Source: Rutidosis leptorrhynchoides (taxonomy: Eukaryota > Streptophyta > Magnoliopsida > Asterales > Asteraceae). Taken from it: DNA of 64,000 nucleotides. The translations under genes and the position numbers were made by a program. The stretch is taken from positions 77,890,001 to 77,954,000 of the forward strand of contig NC_092339.1 in the NCBI RefSeq assembly GCF_046630445.1. The letters are read 5' to 3'. Below are positions 1 through 10,964 of the stretch, piece by piece (position 1 is the stretch's first letter; each line of letters begins with the position of its first letter). The notes beneath the pieces are model-generated. The model searched no databases and was not told the origin of the DNA. It saw only the letters and a list, made by a program, of their open reading frames with translations.

Positions 1-508
1 TGTTATTTTTGTAAACACCACGCGTAATGCATGGTAAGAGGCATTATTATAATTTCAAAATTTTAAGACATATTGTTAAACACTTTTTGACTAATTTCAC
101 TTTTAATGTTAGGCTCAAATTACAATGTATGTGTTTAGTTTAATGGTTGAGCCCAATATCTGCTTAGCCCAATTTAAAAATTAAATTAAATAAAATTCAA
201 CCTAATAATGTAAGACCATCTAACTCTAAGAATATTCAGAGTATAGTTCTTAAAATTTAGGATAAATTCTTAAATATTTAAACTGAAAAATTACAAATTT
301 AATCCGCCCAACTGCTTTTTTCATCTACCTCAATTGCTCGCTCAAATTATTTCATTTACCATCATTAGGTTTAGTTAGACTAAATTATTACTATAACACA
401 ATCCGATAAATTATGGTTTTGTTACCAAATATTTTTAACTAGTTATCAATAGTTCTTATTTGCTCTTCAGCTCCTAATTGTCGTTAAAAAAATGTCACGA
501 CTTTTAGG
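1..508. other. AT-rich intergenic DNA
   Basis: No open frame of note, RNA gene or clear element end was seen in this stretch. It is AT-rich and ends where a hAT-type terminus begins. Confidence 0.5.
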
Positions 509-876
509 CAGGGTCGGATCCAGGATTTTGAATCGATGGGGTCACAAAATAATACTAAGATATATCTCATATAAAATTTAAATTAATAAAGTATGATTAA
601 CTAAACATAAAGGGATCAAGTTAAAGTCTAACACAAATTTCCCATACGATATTTCTTATTTTAAAAACGATCCATGACTGCTTCATTAGTAACATTTGCT
701 AGTTCTTCTCTTTCTATCGCACCGAGAAGACAACCATTCAGAAATTCATCACTCATTCTGCTACACATATCAAATTTTACAAGCTTCATTGCAGAAAAAC
801 ACCTCTCAATAGTTGCGGTGGTAACGGGCAAAACCAACACAAGCTTTAATAATCGATAAGCATAATGATATGAAAG
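509..876 (-). pseudogene. hAT transposase C-terminal remnant with element end
   Basis: Read on the minus strand, about 876 to 661 encodes the end of a hAT transposase. It shows the dimerisation-domain signature LPVTTATIERCFSAMK, then RMSDEFLNGCLL and a stop after VMDRF, typical of the TTF-type (ZMYM-like) hAT group. The left edge, CAGGGTCGGATCCAGG at 509, resembles the terminus of such elements, so this looks like the 3' end of an inactive copy. Upstream coding sequence is cut off by a long dinucleotide repeat. No TSD was found. The family call is good; the extent is approximate. Confidence 0.7.
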
Positions 877-891
877 ATCTTTCTCTCTCTC

Positions 892-1037
<146 letters not shown>

Positions 1038-1265
1038 CCAAAAATGTTATGTTTTTAAAAATCTCCGTTTCGAATATAATTAGTTGCGTTTTGTTCGTTA
1101 AATTATTTCGGGTTGAACGATAATGACGGACGAACTTAACTCGCGACGAAAAAAAGAAAGATAAATCACGTCAAAAATATAGGTGAGTTTTATTTGGTGT
1201 TTATTATATTAAAATTTAGAAGTTACATTTTAACCCCCAAATTACCAAAAGCTTGGTAACAATTA

Positions 1266-1517
1266 CTCTCTTGTTCCATCTTAATATTCCAGTATTCCTT
1301 TTTGAGTTGTCCCAAATTAATAGTCCAGTTCCATCAATAGATAAGAATAATAAGGTGAATTTCCTTTATTCATTTAACTTTTGCATATAAGAGAAAAAAA
1401 CATATATAATAGTGAGGGGTAAAACTATAAAGTAAGAAAAAATACATGTGAGAGTCACTTTTTTTAAACTGTGTGTTTTTTTTTCTTCTGTGGACTAATA
1501 GTATGGGACGGAGGGAG
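1266..1517. mobile_element. Stowaway-type MITE
   Basis: The right end GACGGAGGGAG, followed by TA, is the classic Stowaway (Tc1/mariner-derived) terminus. The left end, beginning CTCTCTTGTTCC after TA, matches it in inverted orientation with several mismatches. The inner parts of both ends also pair (TTAATATTCCAG against CTATTAGTCCAC). Size is about 252 bp, with a TA duplication at 1264-1265 and 1518-1519. No coding capacity. Confidence 0.8.
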
Positions 1518-1561
1518 TAGTATATATTACAAATACAATTATTTCTTATCCGGATATCTAG

Positions 1562-2302
1562 TAGGGGTGTTCATCGGTTTGGTTAAAACTGTTTAAATCG
1601 AAAATCATATCGAAACCAAGCCGAAAAATCCAACCCGAATTTGTAAAATGGTTTTCGGATCGAGTGAAATCGAAAACCGAATTAAAATTTGGTTTACGGT
1701 TTGGTTATTGATTTTGAAATTTTAAATTTGGTTAACCAAACCGAATTCGATTAGACATTATATATTAAGTTATTAATATTATTAATTTACCTTTTCAAGT
1801 CAAATTATGTTACTCGGATTTGAAATTTTATTTAAATTATTAATTCATATTTTTTCTAATTTCTTTCTCTCTACATTCTTATACTTGTTGCCAATTCAAG
1901 ATCGACTTTCTATTAGTTATTGATTTTGTTTATTTTCCTGATATAATATGTATTGTATTATGATATTTTGTAAGCTTATATAAGCTTATTGTATTTTATA
2001 AATTTGCATATATAAGTTCAATTATATATATTAGTTTAGTATGATATATTAAAAAGTTAATACGATAATGTTTGTTTATCTAGTTGGGAAAAAGTAAAAA
2101 AAATTGATTTTAAAAGTTATATTTGGTTTTAACTGAAACTAAACCGAATTCAAATTCGGTTTTCGGTTTAGTTTCGGTTTTCGTTTTGATATTTGAATTC
2201 AATTTCGGTTTGATTTTCGGTTTTGATTGTAAAAGTTACAAAACCGAAGAAACATAATCGAATAATCCGAAATATTGAAAACTGAACTGTTGAACACCGC
2301 TA
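1562..2302. mobile_element. Non-autonomous hAT element, 741 bp
   Basis: The ends are inverted repeats: TAGGGGTGTTCATCGG on the left, and TAGCGGTGTTCAACAG reading inward from the right. A perfect 8-bp duplication ATATCTAG flanks it at 1554-1561 and 2303-2310, the length expected for hAT. Subterminal zones at each end are filled with variants of GGTTTGGTT and CGGTTTTCGG, typical transposase-binding decoration. No coding sequence remains. Confidence 0.9.
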
Positions 2303-2793
2303 ATATCTAGCACTCCTTTTAATTAGGGGTGTGCATGGTTCGGGAAAGAACCGAAAAAACCGAAGACCGGACCGGAACCGAACCGGACCGAGGAGTTTCG
2401 GTACAGTCCACGGTCCTCTATTTAACCCATTTTCGGTTTTCGGTTCGGGATGGACCATACCCGAAATTTTCGGGAAAATAACCGAACCGATATGCAATGA
2501 TATGTTACGCTATTTTTAAAGTTTCCTGCATATCAAATATGTGCCTTAATGTAATTATTATATATAATAATATATTTCCCGTATATTAGAAATAACTTCC
2601 TTAATTACTAAACTTCCTTATAGATAAACATCAATATAACAATAACAACCATATGCGTACAATTCCACCGTATATCAGTCAAACAATCACAGAAACCCTA
2701 ACCTACCGCTTTACGTGATCGAGCCTTCAATGTAAGTTTCAACATCTCTTTTTACTTTTGTTGGCTTGATTATTTGTTGATCTTGTATTATAT

Positions 2794-4657
2794 TGATAGT
2801 GCTCCAAATGAACATATATTTAGTAGCAATATCGTTCCAATATGTAAAGTTTTTAAATGTAATTTCCTTATTTTTAGTTGTAATAGTTAAATAAATAAGT
2901 GCGAAGACGAAAGACGCAAATCGCTCGAAAATGAAGATTTAAAGACAAAAACGAAGATTTGAAAGACCAAAACGTCCAAAAAGCTCAAATGTACAAGATA
3001 CAATTCAAAAGGTTCAATTTATTGATGAAGAACGTCTAAAAATGACAAGAGTACAAGTTACAAAACGCAAAGTACAAGATATAAAATTGTACGAAAGGAC
3101 GTTCGAAAATCCGGAACTGGGACATGAACCAACTCTCAACGCTCGACGCAACGGTGTAAAAATTACAAGTCAACTATGCACAAGAATAAAATATAATATT
3201 TAAATAATTCATAATAAGAATAATATTAAATAATAAAAAGTTGTTAATTGAGCATAGTTCAGGGGTCGTAAATGAAAATTTGAATTCTAATTTCCCTATA
3301 AAACGAACGATATGTTCGATGAATTAGAGGGAGATATTTTTTCGATCTTTTTTTTCTTTCTATCTTTTTTCTTATTTTTCTATATCAAATATCAATATCT
3401 ATATTTATAATTCTCTATCATAATGTTAATGTAATCAGATATAACAATAATCTTAATTTTAATTTTAAATTATGATAATAATAAGATTTATGATAGAGAT
3501 CGTTTGAGTGTGTAAGTCGAAATTCTGTCCGTGTAACGCTACGCTATTTTTAATCATTGTAAGTTATGTTCAACCTTTTTACATTAATGTCTCGTAGCTA
3601 AGTCGTTATTATGCTTATTTAAAATGAAGTACTCATGATGTTGGGCTAATTACTAAAATTGGGTTATTGAACTTTGGACCATAATTAAGGTTTGGGCAAA
3701 AGACCGACACTTGTGAAAATTGGATTATTGACTATTAATAGATGGGGGGTATTGTCTAATTGAGTGACAACTCATTGGAGTCTGTCGAACCTATCTTCAA
3801 ATTAATTAACCTAATAATTAATAATGATTATGGTTGTCCTATTTAGTGACGTTCATATGGAATCTGTTATAATCATTTAATTAATCAATTGGGTTGGGTA
3901 ATTGATTATTCATTCTGATCAAGTGGATGAATTAATATTCATAAACTAATTAAAACAGGGGTGGATTACATACAGTGATAACTGGTGTAATTGTTGACAG
4001 AAGTGATAACTGCGTCACAGTTTAAATCCTTAATCAGTTGGAATATTTGACTTCGGGTATAAGGGTAATTTGACGAGGATACTCGCACTTTATATTTATG
4101 ACCGATGGACTATTATGGACAAAAACCAGATAGATGTATCAAATAAACCAGGACAAAGGACAATTAACCCATGGTAATAAATTAAAATCAACACGTCAAA
4201 CATCATAATTACGGAAGTTTAAATAAGCATAATTCTTTTATTATATTTCTCATCGTATCTTTATTTACTGTCATTTTATTACTCGCAATTTTATTTTCTG
4301 TCATTTTATTTATCGCAATTTATTTTACGCACTTTAATTTTTGTCATTTATTTTTACGCTTAAAATCGACAAACCGGTCATTAAACGGTAAAACCCCCAT
4401 TTTATAATAATACTACTACTTATTTATATATATATTTTTACAAATAAACTTAATAATATAGCGTTAACTTCACCAGCTCCCTGTGGAACGAACCGGACTT
4501 ACTAAAAACTACACTACTCTACGATTAGGTACACTGCCTATAGTGTTGTAGCAAGGTTTAGGTATATCCCATCCGTAAATTAATAAAACTTGTGTCATAT
4601 TTTGTAGTATTTTGTATTAAAAATAATACTATTTCGTACCCTCACGCTACATCATCA
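2794..4657 (+). repeat. 5' LTR of the gypsy element
   Basis: It spans 1,864 bp from TGATAGTGCTCC to CTACATCATCA. Its partner at 10965-12828 has the same length, and I saw no difference on reading them side by side. Confidence 0.95.
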
Positions 4658-4663
4658 AGTTTT

Positions 4664-4681
4664 TGGCGCCGCTGCCGGGGA
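4664..4681 (+). other. Primer binding site, tRNA-Asp type
   Basis: TGGCGCCGCTGCCGGGGA starts 6 bases after the 5' LTR. It differs by one base from the usual plant tRNA-Asp complement used by Athila/Tat elements (GCTG in place of GTTG). Confidence 0.85.
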
Positions 4682-4935
4682 GCGCTAAAACGCTATATTT
4701 TTAATTATAATAATATTGAAATAGAATATAATAATATAATAATATTGAAATAGAATATAATAATATAAAAATATTTAAGAATCTTTACGTAAATTTTAAA
4801 AAAAAAAAGTCGTATTTATTAAATACTTCAGGGGTATATTATGTAACTTATAATTAATAATTGCTATCATGTCGCTTTCATGTGAATAGTAAATTAATTA
4901 ATTTATTTTCATTTACTATTCATGAATAGTAAATG

Positions 4936-4972
<37 letters not shown>

Positions 4973-5022
4973 TAAAAAAAATTATAATTATAAAAAAATT
5001 ATTAATTTGTAAAAAAAAATCG

Positions 5023-5099
<77 letters not shown>

Positions 5100-5157
5100 C
5101 GTAAAAAAAAAAAACGTAAAAAAAAAAAAAAAAAAAAAACGTAAAAAAAAAAAAAAC

Positions 5158-5188
<31 letters not shown>

Positions 5189-5890
5189 CGTAAAAACAAA
5201 AACGTAAAAAAAAAAAAAAAAAAACGTAAAAAAAAAAAAAAAAAAAAAAAAATTATTAAAAAAAAATATATATATTTTTAAAATTTTGTCTATAAAAAAA
5301 AAATGTTTTTTTTAGTTTTATTACCTTTAGATTTTTAGACTATAGTCGCAACTTTTAGTATTAAGTTTAGTTTTGCCATAGTTATTTTTACTTCTAGAAT
5401 TTTTAGGCTTTGCCGTAAAATCCCTTAAGTGCTTGTTCCTTAGACTAAGTTTTAGGTGCTTTAGAATTTTACGACGCCGTATTTCGCACTACTTTCTTAT
5501 TTTTATTTTTCGACGCCTATTTTTCGACCTTTTATTTTTCGACATTTTTCGACGCGCAATCTTTTTCTCTCTTATTTCTCGCCATTCTAGTTTTTAGGAC
5601 TTAGATTTTTTTCTACTTCTTCTCTAAATTTCTTAAAATTACGAAAATTTATTTTAAGTGGTTAAATTGATAGACATCAAAATTTTCTGGTTCGTAGTAA
5701 TAGTTGGATTTGTACGTGGACCGGGTTATTGGAGCCAAACAGTACTCAATTATATTGAGACCAAACGAATCCTGCCCCTCTGCTGCATCTTTTGGCTATT
5801 CGAAACGTGGGCAAAATCAGAAAAGTCTATTGGTTGGATAACTTATTATAATTTTTCTTTCCTTTTTAAAACTAATAGGATATTCAGTGA
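4682..5890 (+). other. Gypsy untranslated leader with A-rich block
   Basis: The leader between PBS and gag holds an extreme A-rich block at about 4940-5262, in which long A runs are punctuated by CGT at irregular spacing. T-rich sequence follows, and an ORF of 93 residues at 5658 has no recognisable domain. No conserved coding is seen. Confidence 0.7.
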
Positions 5891-8644
5891 ATGCACCGAG
5901 CAAGACGTTCACCACCTTTTGTACGTTCACCACCTGTAACTCGATCAAGACATCGTTTAACAAATATAGCTGCCGTTGATTTTTCTTTAGACTCGTCATC
6001 AAGTCGACCGAGTACTTCAACTCAAATTTCCGATAATCCAGTTTTTGAAACCAATATCACAATTGAGAATCCGGAGAATACTCAGGGACAATTCCGAGAC
6101 CCTGATCCATTAATTATTTCTCCGGAACCACCAATCATTCAAACAGAGATTGTTGAGGAAGAAACCATTAAATTAGAAACCTCTAGTGATTCGGATACAA
6201 CACTTCCAATCATGGAAAATCTAGAACCTCTAAGTATGGAAGATCGAATGAGAGCCACACGCACGGGCCAAGGTCACGCCATTATTAAGCCAGAAGTTAA
6301 TGCGTCAGATTATGAAATCAAAGGACAAATTCTACACATGGTAACTAACCAATGCCAATTCAGTGGTGCACCGAATGAAGATCCTAACGAACACCTTCGT
6401 ACGTTTAAAAGAATTTGTACACTATTCAAAATCCGAGAAGTGGAAGATGAGCAGATCTATCTCATGTTATTTCCCTGGACTTTAAAGGAAGAAGCCAAAG
6501 ATTGGTTAGAATCGTTACCTGAAGGGGCGATTGACACATGGGATGTTTTAGTTGAGAAATTTCTTAAACGATTCTTTCCGGCATCCAAAGCCGTGAGACT
6601 TCAAGGAGAAATTGTTACGTTCGCGCAAAATCCAAATGAAACATTATATGAGGCGTGGACAAGATTCGGAAGGATGTTGAGAGGATGTCCTCAACACGGA
6701 TTAGATACTTTACAAATAGTACAAATCTTCTATAAAGGCGTAGACATCACCACACGAAAAGACATCGACATAACCGCTGGTGGATCCATTATGAAGAAAA
6801 CCGCAACTGAAGCTTACAAAATTATTGATAACACAGCCTCCCACTCGCATGAGTGGCACCAAGAAAAAGATATCTTTCGATCATCTAAAGCGGCTAGAGC
6901 CGATTCTAGCCATGACTTTGATTCCGTTTCCGCAAAAATAGATGCTTTCGAAAGACGAATGGAAAAGATGAATAAAGATATTCACGCAATACGAATCAGT
7001 TGTGAGCAATGCGGTGGACCACACTTATTGAAAGATTGTCACATTGAACCAACGATGGAACACCGAGAGAATGTTTCCTATATGAACCAAAGGCCGGAAA
7101 ATAATTATCAGAATAATTATCAACCGCCAAAGCTAAACTTTAATCGAAATCAAAACATTCTTTACAATCCAAATGGACCCAACAACAACTCGTACAACCA
7201 ACAAGGTTCGAATAACCAACCAACTCAAAACAACACTTTCAATCAACAAAGACCTGGCTTATATAAACCACAACAACAAACTGAAGAGAAAAAGTCAAAT
7301 ATGGAAGACGTGGTATTCAAGCTAGTTGAATCTCAAACACAATTTATTGAAACTCAAACCCAAACGAACGAGAGATTTGATCAGTCATTAAGAACTCAAC
7401 AAGCTTCCATTTTGAATCTAGAAAAACACGTAGGTACTCTTGCTAGCATGATGAGTGAGAGGGAACAAGGAAAGCTACCGAGTAATACTGAAGTAAATCC
7501 TCGGAATGAGAATGTTAATATGGTTTCAACGAATTCTGAAAAACCAGCTCCAGAAGATGGGAAGGTTTTAGATGTGAGTAACAATGAAGAAGTTACACCA
7601 CCACCACCATCCGAGTATGTAAAGCCAGTGGTGACACCATACAAACCACCCATCCCGTTTCCAAGAAAAGGAGCTGAGTATGAGCAAGTGATAGGTAATA
7701 AAGATTGTGATACTTCTGGAAAGAAGAAGAAGAAAAAGAATAAGAAAGTACAAGAAACAAAAGCCGTAGAAGTAAACCCGGTGAAGACAGTTCCACCAAA
7801 ACCTCCACCTAGGGTAGGTGATCCGGGTGAATTTATTGTTCCTTGTCTACTTAGTGATTGTGTCATGTATGATGCACTAGCAGATTTAGGTGCAAGTGTA
7901 AGTGTTATGCCTCTTTCCTTATATAAGAGATTAGGTGTAGGTAAGTTAAGTCCAACGGACATGAGTGTTCGACTCTTTGATCAAACCATTAAGCACCCAG
8001 TTGGAATTGCTGACAACCTACCCGTTCAAGTAGGCAATTTAACCTTTCTAGTCGAATTTATTGTCATTGACATAGAAGAGGACCCAAACGTTCCTCTAAT
8101 TTTAGGTCGACCATTCTTTGCGTCCACCGGGGCGTTATTTGATGTAGGAAATGGAAGAATGACACTTAAAAGTGGTAACAAATCAATCACCTTTATGATT
8201 CGAAAGTCTAAATCTCCACCAACTAAAACCGTTGAACCAGTAAAAACAATTGGTAAGAACCATGTGGTTTTACCAACTCCAACGGTAGTGCTTAACAATA
8301 ATGAAACGCCTAAGTGTGAGGAAAATGAAGTAACACCTAATGATGACATGATAACAAAGAACCCCGTTGTTGATACGAAATTAAATGATCCCGTTATTAA
8401 TAGTTCAATGAAGAAACTTATTAAACGGATTCGCGATGCTAGAACCAAGGGGAACTTTAAGTTATGTAACCGGTTAGTATCCAATCTATCACCTAAAGAA
8501 AAGGAGAAACTAGTTGAAATTGTGGATATTACACAGGAATCCGACCAATGGCTTAAAGAAAAAGTCACGGATATGCAAGTTGATTATGGACCAAGAGAAA
8601 TTAACGATGAAGTTAATCACAATTTTGACACCACGGCTACCTAA
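5891..8644 (+). CDS. Gag-protease polyprotein of the gypsy element
   Basis: The frame is intact, 917 codons from ATG to TAA. A retrotransposon Gag domain lies at about residues 155-290, with hallmarks FPWTLKEEAKDWL and VEKFLKRFFP. A single short zinc-knuckle-like motif, CEQCGGPHLLKDC, lies near residue 370. An Asn/Gln-rich linker follows at about 395-475, then a Lys-rich tract near 611-620. The retropepsin-like protease has its active site as DLGASVSVMP near residue 664 and a second conserved block, VPLILGRPFF. DLG replaces the usual DTG/DSG, as is common in Athila-type elements. The frame stops before any reverse transcriptase. Gag should form the particle and package RNA; the protease should mature it. 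No internal stop or frameshift was found. Confidence 0.92.
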   Translation: MHRARRSPPFVRSPPVTRSRHRLTNIAAVDFSLDSSSSRPSTSTQISDNPVFETNITIENPENTQGQFRDPDPLIISPEPPIIQTEIVEEETIKLETSSDSDTTLPIMENLEPLSMEDRMRATRTGQGHAIIKPEVNASDYEIKGQILHMVTNQCQFSGAPNEDPNEHLRTFKRICTLFKIREVEDEQIYLMLFPWTLKEEAKDWLESLPEGAIDTWDVLVEKFLKRFFPASKAVRLQGEIVTFAQNPNETLYEAWTRFGRMLRGCPQHGLDTLQIVQIFYKGVDITTRKDIDITAGGSIMKKTATEAYKIIDNTASHSHEWHQEKDIFRSSKAARADSSHDFDSVSAKIDAFERRMEKMNKDIHAIRISCEQCGGPHLLKDCHIEPTMEHRENVSYMNQRPENNYQNNYQPPKLNFNRNQNILYNPNGPNNNSYNQQGSNNQPTQNNTFNQQRPGLYKPQQQTEEKKSNMEDVVFKLVESQTQFIETQTQTNERFDQSLRTQQASILNLEKHVGTLASMMSEREQGKLPSNTEVNPRNENVNMVSTNSEKPAPEDGKVLDVSNNEEVTPPPPSEYVKPVVTPYKPPIPFPRKGAEYEQVIGNKDCDTSGKKKKKKNKKVQETKAVEVNPVKTVPPKPPPRVGDPGEFIVPCLLSDCVMYDALADLGASVSVMPLSLYKRLGVGKLSPTDMSVRLFDQTIKHPVGIADNLPVQVGNLTFLVEFIVIDIEEDPNVPLILGRPFFASTGALFDVGNGRMTLKSGNKSITFMIRKSKSPPTKTVEPVKTIGKNHVVLPTPTVVLNNNETPKCEENEVTPNDDMITKNPVVDTKLNDPVINSSMKKLIKRIRDARTKGNFKLCNRLVSNLSPKEKEKLVEIVDITQESDQWLKEKVTDMQVDYGPREINDEVNHNFDTTAT

Positions 8645-10949
8645 GTGTGGGGAGATTCAAATGTTCTAAAAAAAATAATGCTATCTCGAGTTAGTTGTTC
8701 TGTTCTCGTGTAGTTCCGAGAATGGAATCCGATTGGTCTTTTCCGCTAGCAGACACTAAAGAACTAGTTTCCTCCCTCCATTCTGAATTTTTTTTGTAGG
8801 TTTTATATAAAAATTAATATGCTTTTTAAATTTAAGTTTTGTGTGATTTTAAAAACAAAATTTACTTTATTTCATTAAGTTAAAAAAAATTGATTTCTAA
8901 AATTCGTCGTGAGTTGAAGACTAGGTCGTTGAGCCGAAATTGCTTTACCCGAGAGCGGGGCGAAAAATTTTGTTATCATTATTTTTAATTTTATTGATCT
9001 AAAGTATGCCAAAAAAATATTATATTTTATAAATTTTTGAACGTGGGGAAATATACCCAACTTCAAAAATATGTATATATATGTTTGTATTTTATATTAT
9101 GTACAAAACAGGGTAGAACAACGCACTTTCAAAGACTAACATTAAGTTCAGCAATAGCTACTGATTTTGACGACAAGAAGCAAAATATCAAATGTGATGT
9201 AAAATAATATGCTTACAAACTGGGTATTTTTAATCACTTTTCTACACTAATCACCCTCATGAATTTATAATTATAGTCTGATTTCATGCAAATGAGGGCA
9301 TTGCATGATCTCAAGTGTGGGGAAGGGTTATAAATTCTCTCGGGTTTGCACTTAGTTTATTTGTCAAATTTTGTGAAAATTTGAAAAATTTTCAACTAAA
9401 TGAATTTAAAATCATGTTTATACATATTTATGAACGGTGAAAACTAGGTGATAATACCGAAATTATCGTTACCTCGAAAAGGACATAAATTGAGAAACAC
9501 CCTAAAACGCTTGAATTCATTTAAAATGAAATAAAAGAAAATAAAAAGGCAAAGAAAGAAACTAAGTGTGGGAAGAATGTACCAAGTTATTCAATTTAAA
9601 ACATATATCACATATTTTTGTACAAGATTATTGCAGGTACTTTTGTTTTGGATAATACTAATCAGTTTTACCCGATTTACTATAATACTTTTGAAAGAAA
9701 GATGGATCTACACGATGAATCAATTCCATCATTAAAAGGAAGTAAAGTCTTCCGAAAAAGACACGCGCTTCTTGATTTAGGTCATGAAGTTGTCGTCCAG
9801 ACCAGCTGTAGGTTGACGAAAAATCTAGAAAAGTCATCTCTAAAATCAGCTGGAAATCCACGGACCTCAGCATCAAACAGGGTCGCCAAGTGGTCAGATT
9901 TATCCTAACCATGAGAAGGATTTATCTCGTACAATGGGGGGGCACCATGCAAATTAGCTTGATAAGACTAATGAATCAGATCCCCAGAAAGGATAATCTC
10001 CTTAAAGATTAAAAATCAGCTTTTAAGACTGATAATACTCAATCCTAGAGATTGACCTTAAAGATTGAGAATTCAAACTCATGGAATTCGATGATATCTA
10101 AACTCGAGCTTGAACGAGAAAATATTTTGATCAAAAATACAAACCGATTTGTTTTCTGAAAACCATTTTCAATGCGTTCATTACCATTGAACGTAAAATC
10201 CTAAGAAATTCACCTGGAATTCATTAGGTCACCTGAACCAAATCGGGTGTCAACCGTAAGAACGGTGGTTGCATAGCATGGTCGGAGACAGGACCTTGTG
10301 CCAGACCGAAAAATCATAGGATGATCTTTACTATTGCTCCTACCAAGGATAGTACTAGCATCCGACACGTTAAAAGACCATAACCAAAAGCATGTCACGG
10401 GACATTGCCTTAACAGTTTCTTGTTCATCGCTTTCCTTTACAACCGGACGGTAGTTTACCGAAAGGTAATATACGGAACAAGTAAACTGGATGTGTGCTT
10501 TCCGATACCGGGATAGCAGTGGATTACACGAGCCTAAAAGTTTTAGCCAAAATAATGATCCACAAATATATTTTGCAACACCGATGATGGATCAAATCAG
10601 AAAACTTGTCTAGGGTAAAATCTAGCTTGAATTTTCAAAAGATCAAATGTTTTCATAAAGATCCTATTTCCTAAAGGATCTAAATTTTTATAGTCATGTG
10701 GGACTGTAAACCGCCTTTCAAATGTGCACTTTGCTTTGGAAACCGAAAGTAAATCGGCTATTTGATTGCAAGTGTCGTTGACCTAAACCCGAGGCAACTG
10801 TGGATGACACACCCACCTTTAACCATCATTACTGTCATTGTTTATACCGCTATATCAAAATCACTGATGTACAAAATGTGATGAATAAAAAAGTGATTCA
10901 TGTATGTTTTTATTTCAAGTTCTGTATTGCTTGAGGACAAGCAACGCTC
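8645..10949 (+). other. Gypsy 3' region without recognisable coding
   Basis: This 2.3-kb stretch replaces the expected pol region. Short frames (for example 96 codons at 9618) show no family motif. AAGTGTGGG-type motifs recur at about 8643, 9312 and 9564, resembling the true polypurine tract at 10950. The segment just before the tract carries the GCTTGAGGACAAGC block often found in Athila/Tat elements. Confidence 0.6.
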
Positions 10950-10964
10950 AAGTGTGGGGATATT
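10950..10964 (+). other. Polypurine tract of the gypsy element
   Basis: AAGTGTGGGGATATT lies directly upstream of the 3' LTR and is the expected plus-strand primer site. Confidence 0.8.

Noticed and set aside
2300-2519. Paired open frames on both strands near 2300-2519
   Set aside because: They are read from the repeated GGAACCGAACCG subterminal sequence of the hAT element.
7396-8568. Long minus-strand frames opposite the gypsy gag-protease
   Set aside because: They are antisense shadows of the plus-strand coding frame and contain no known domain.
9618-9908. 96-codon frame as a possible env-like or accessory gene of the gypsy
   Set aside because: No signal peptide, membrane segment or family motif is visible, and the length is within chance for this region.
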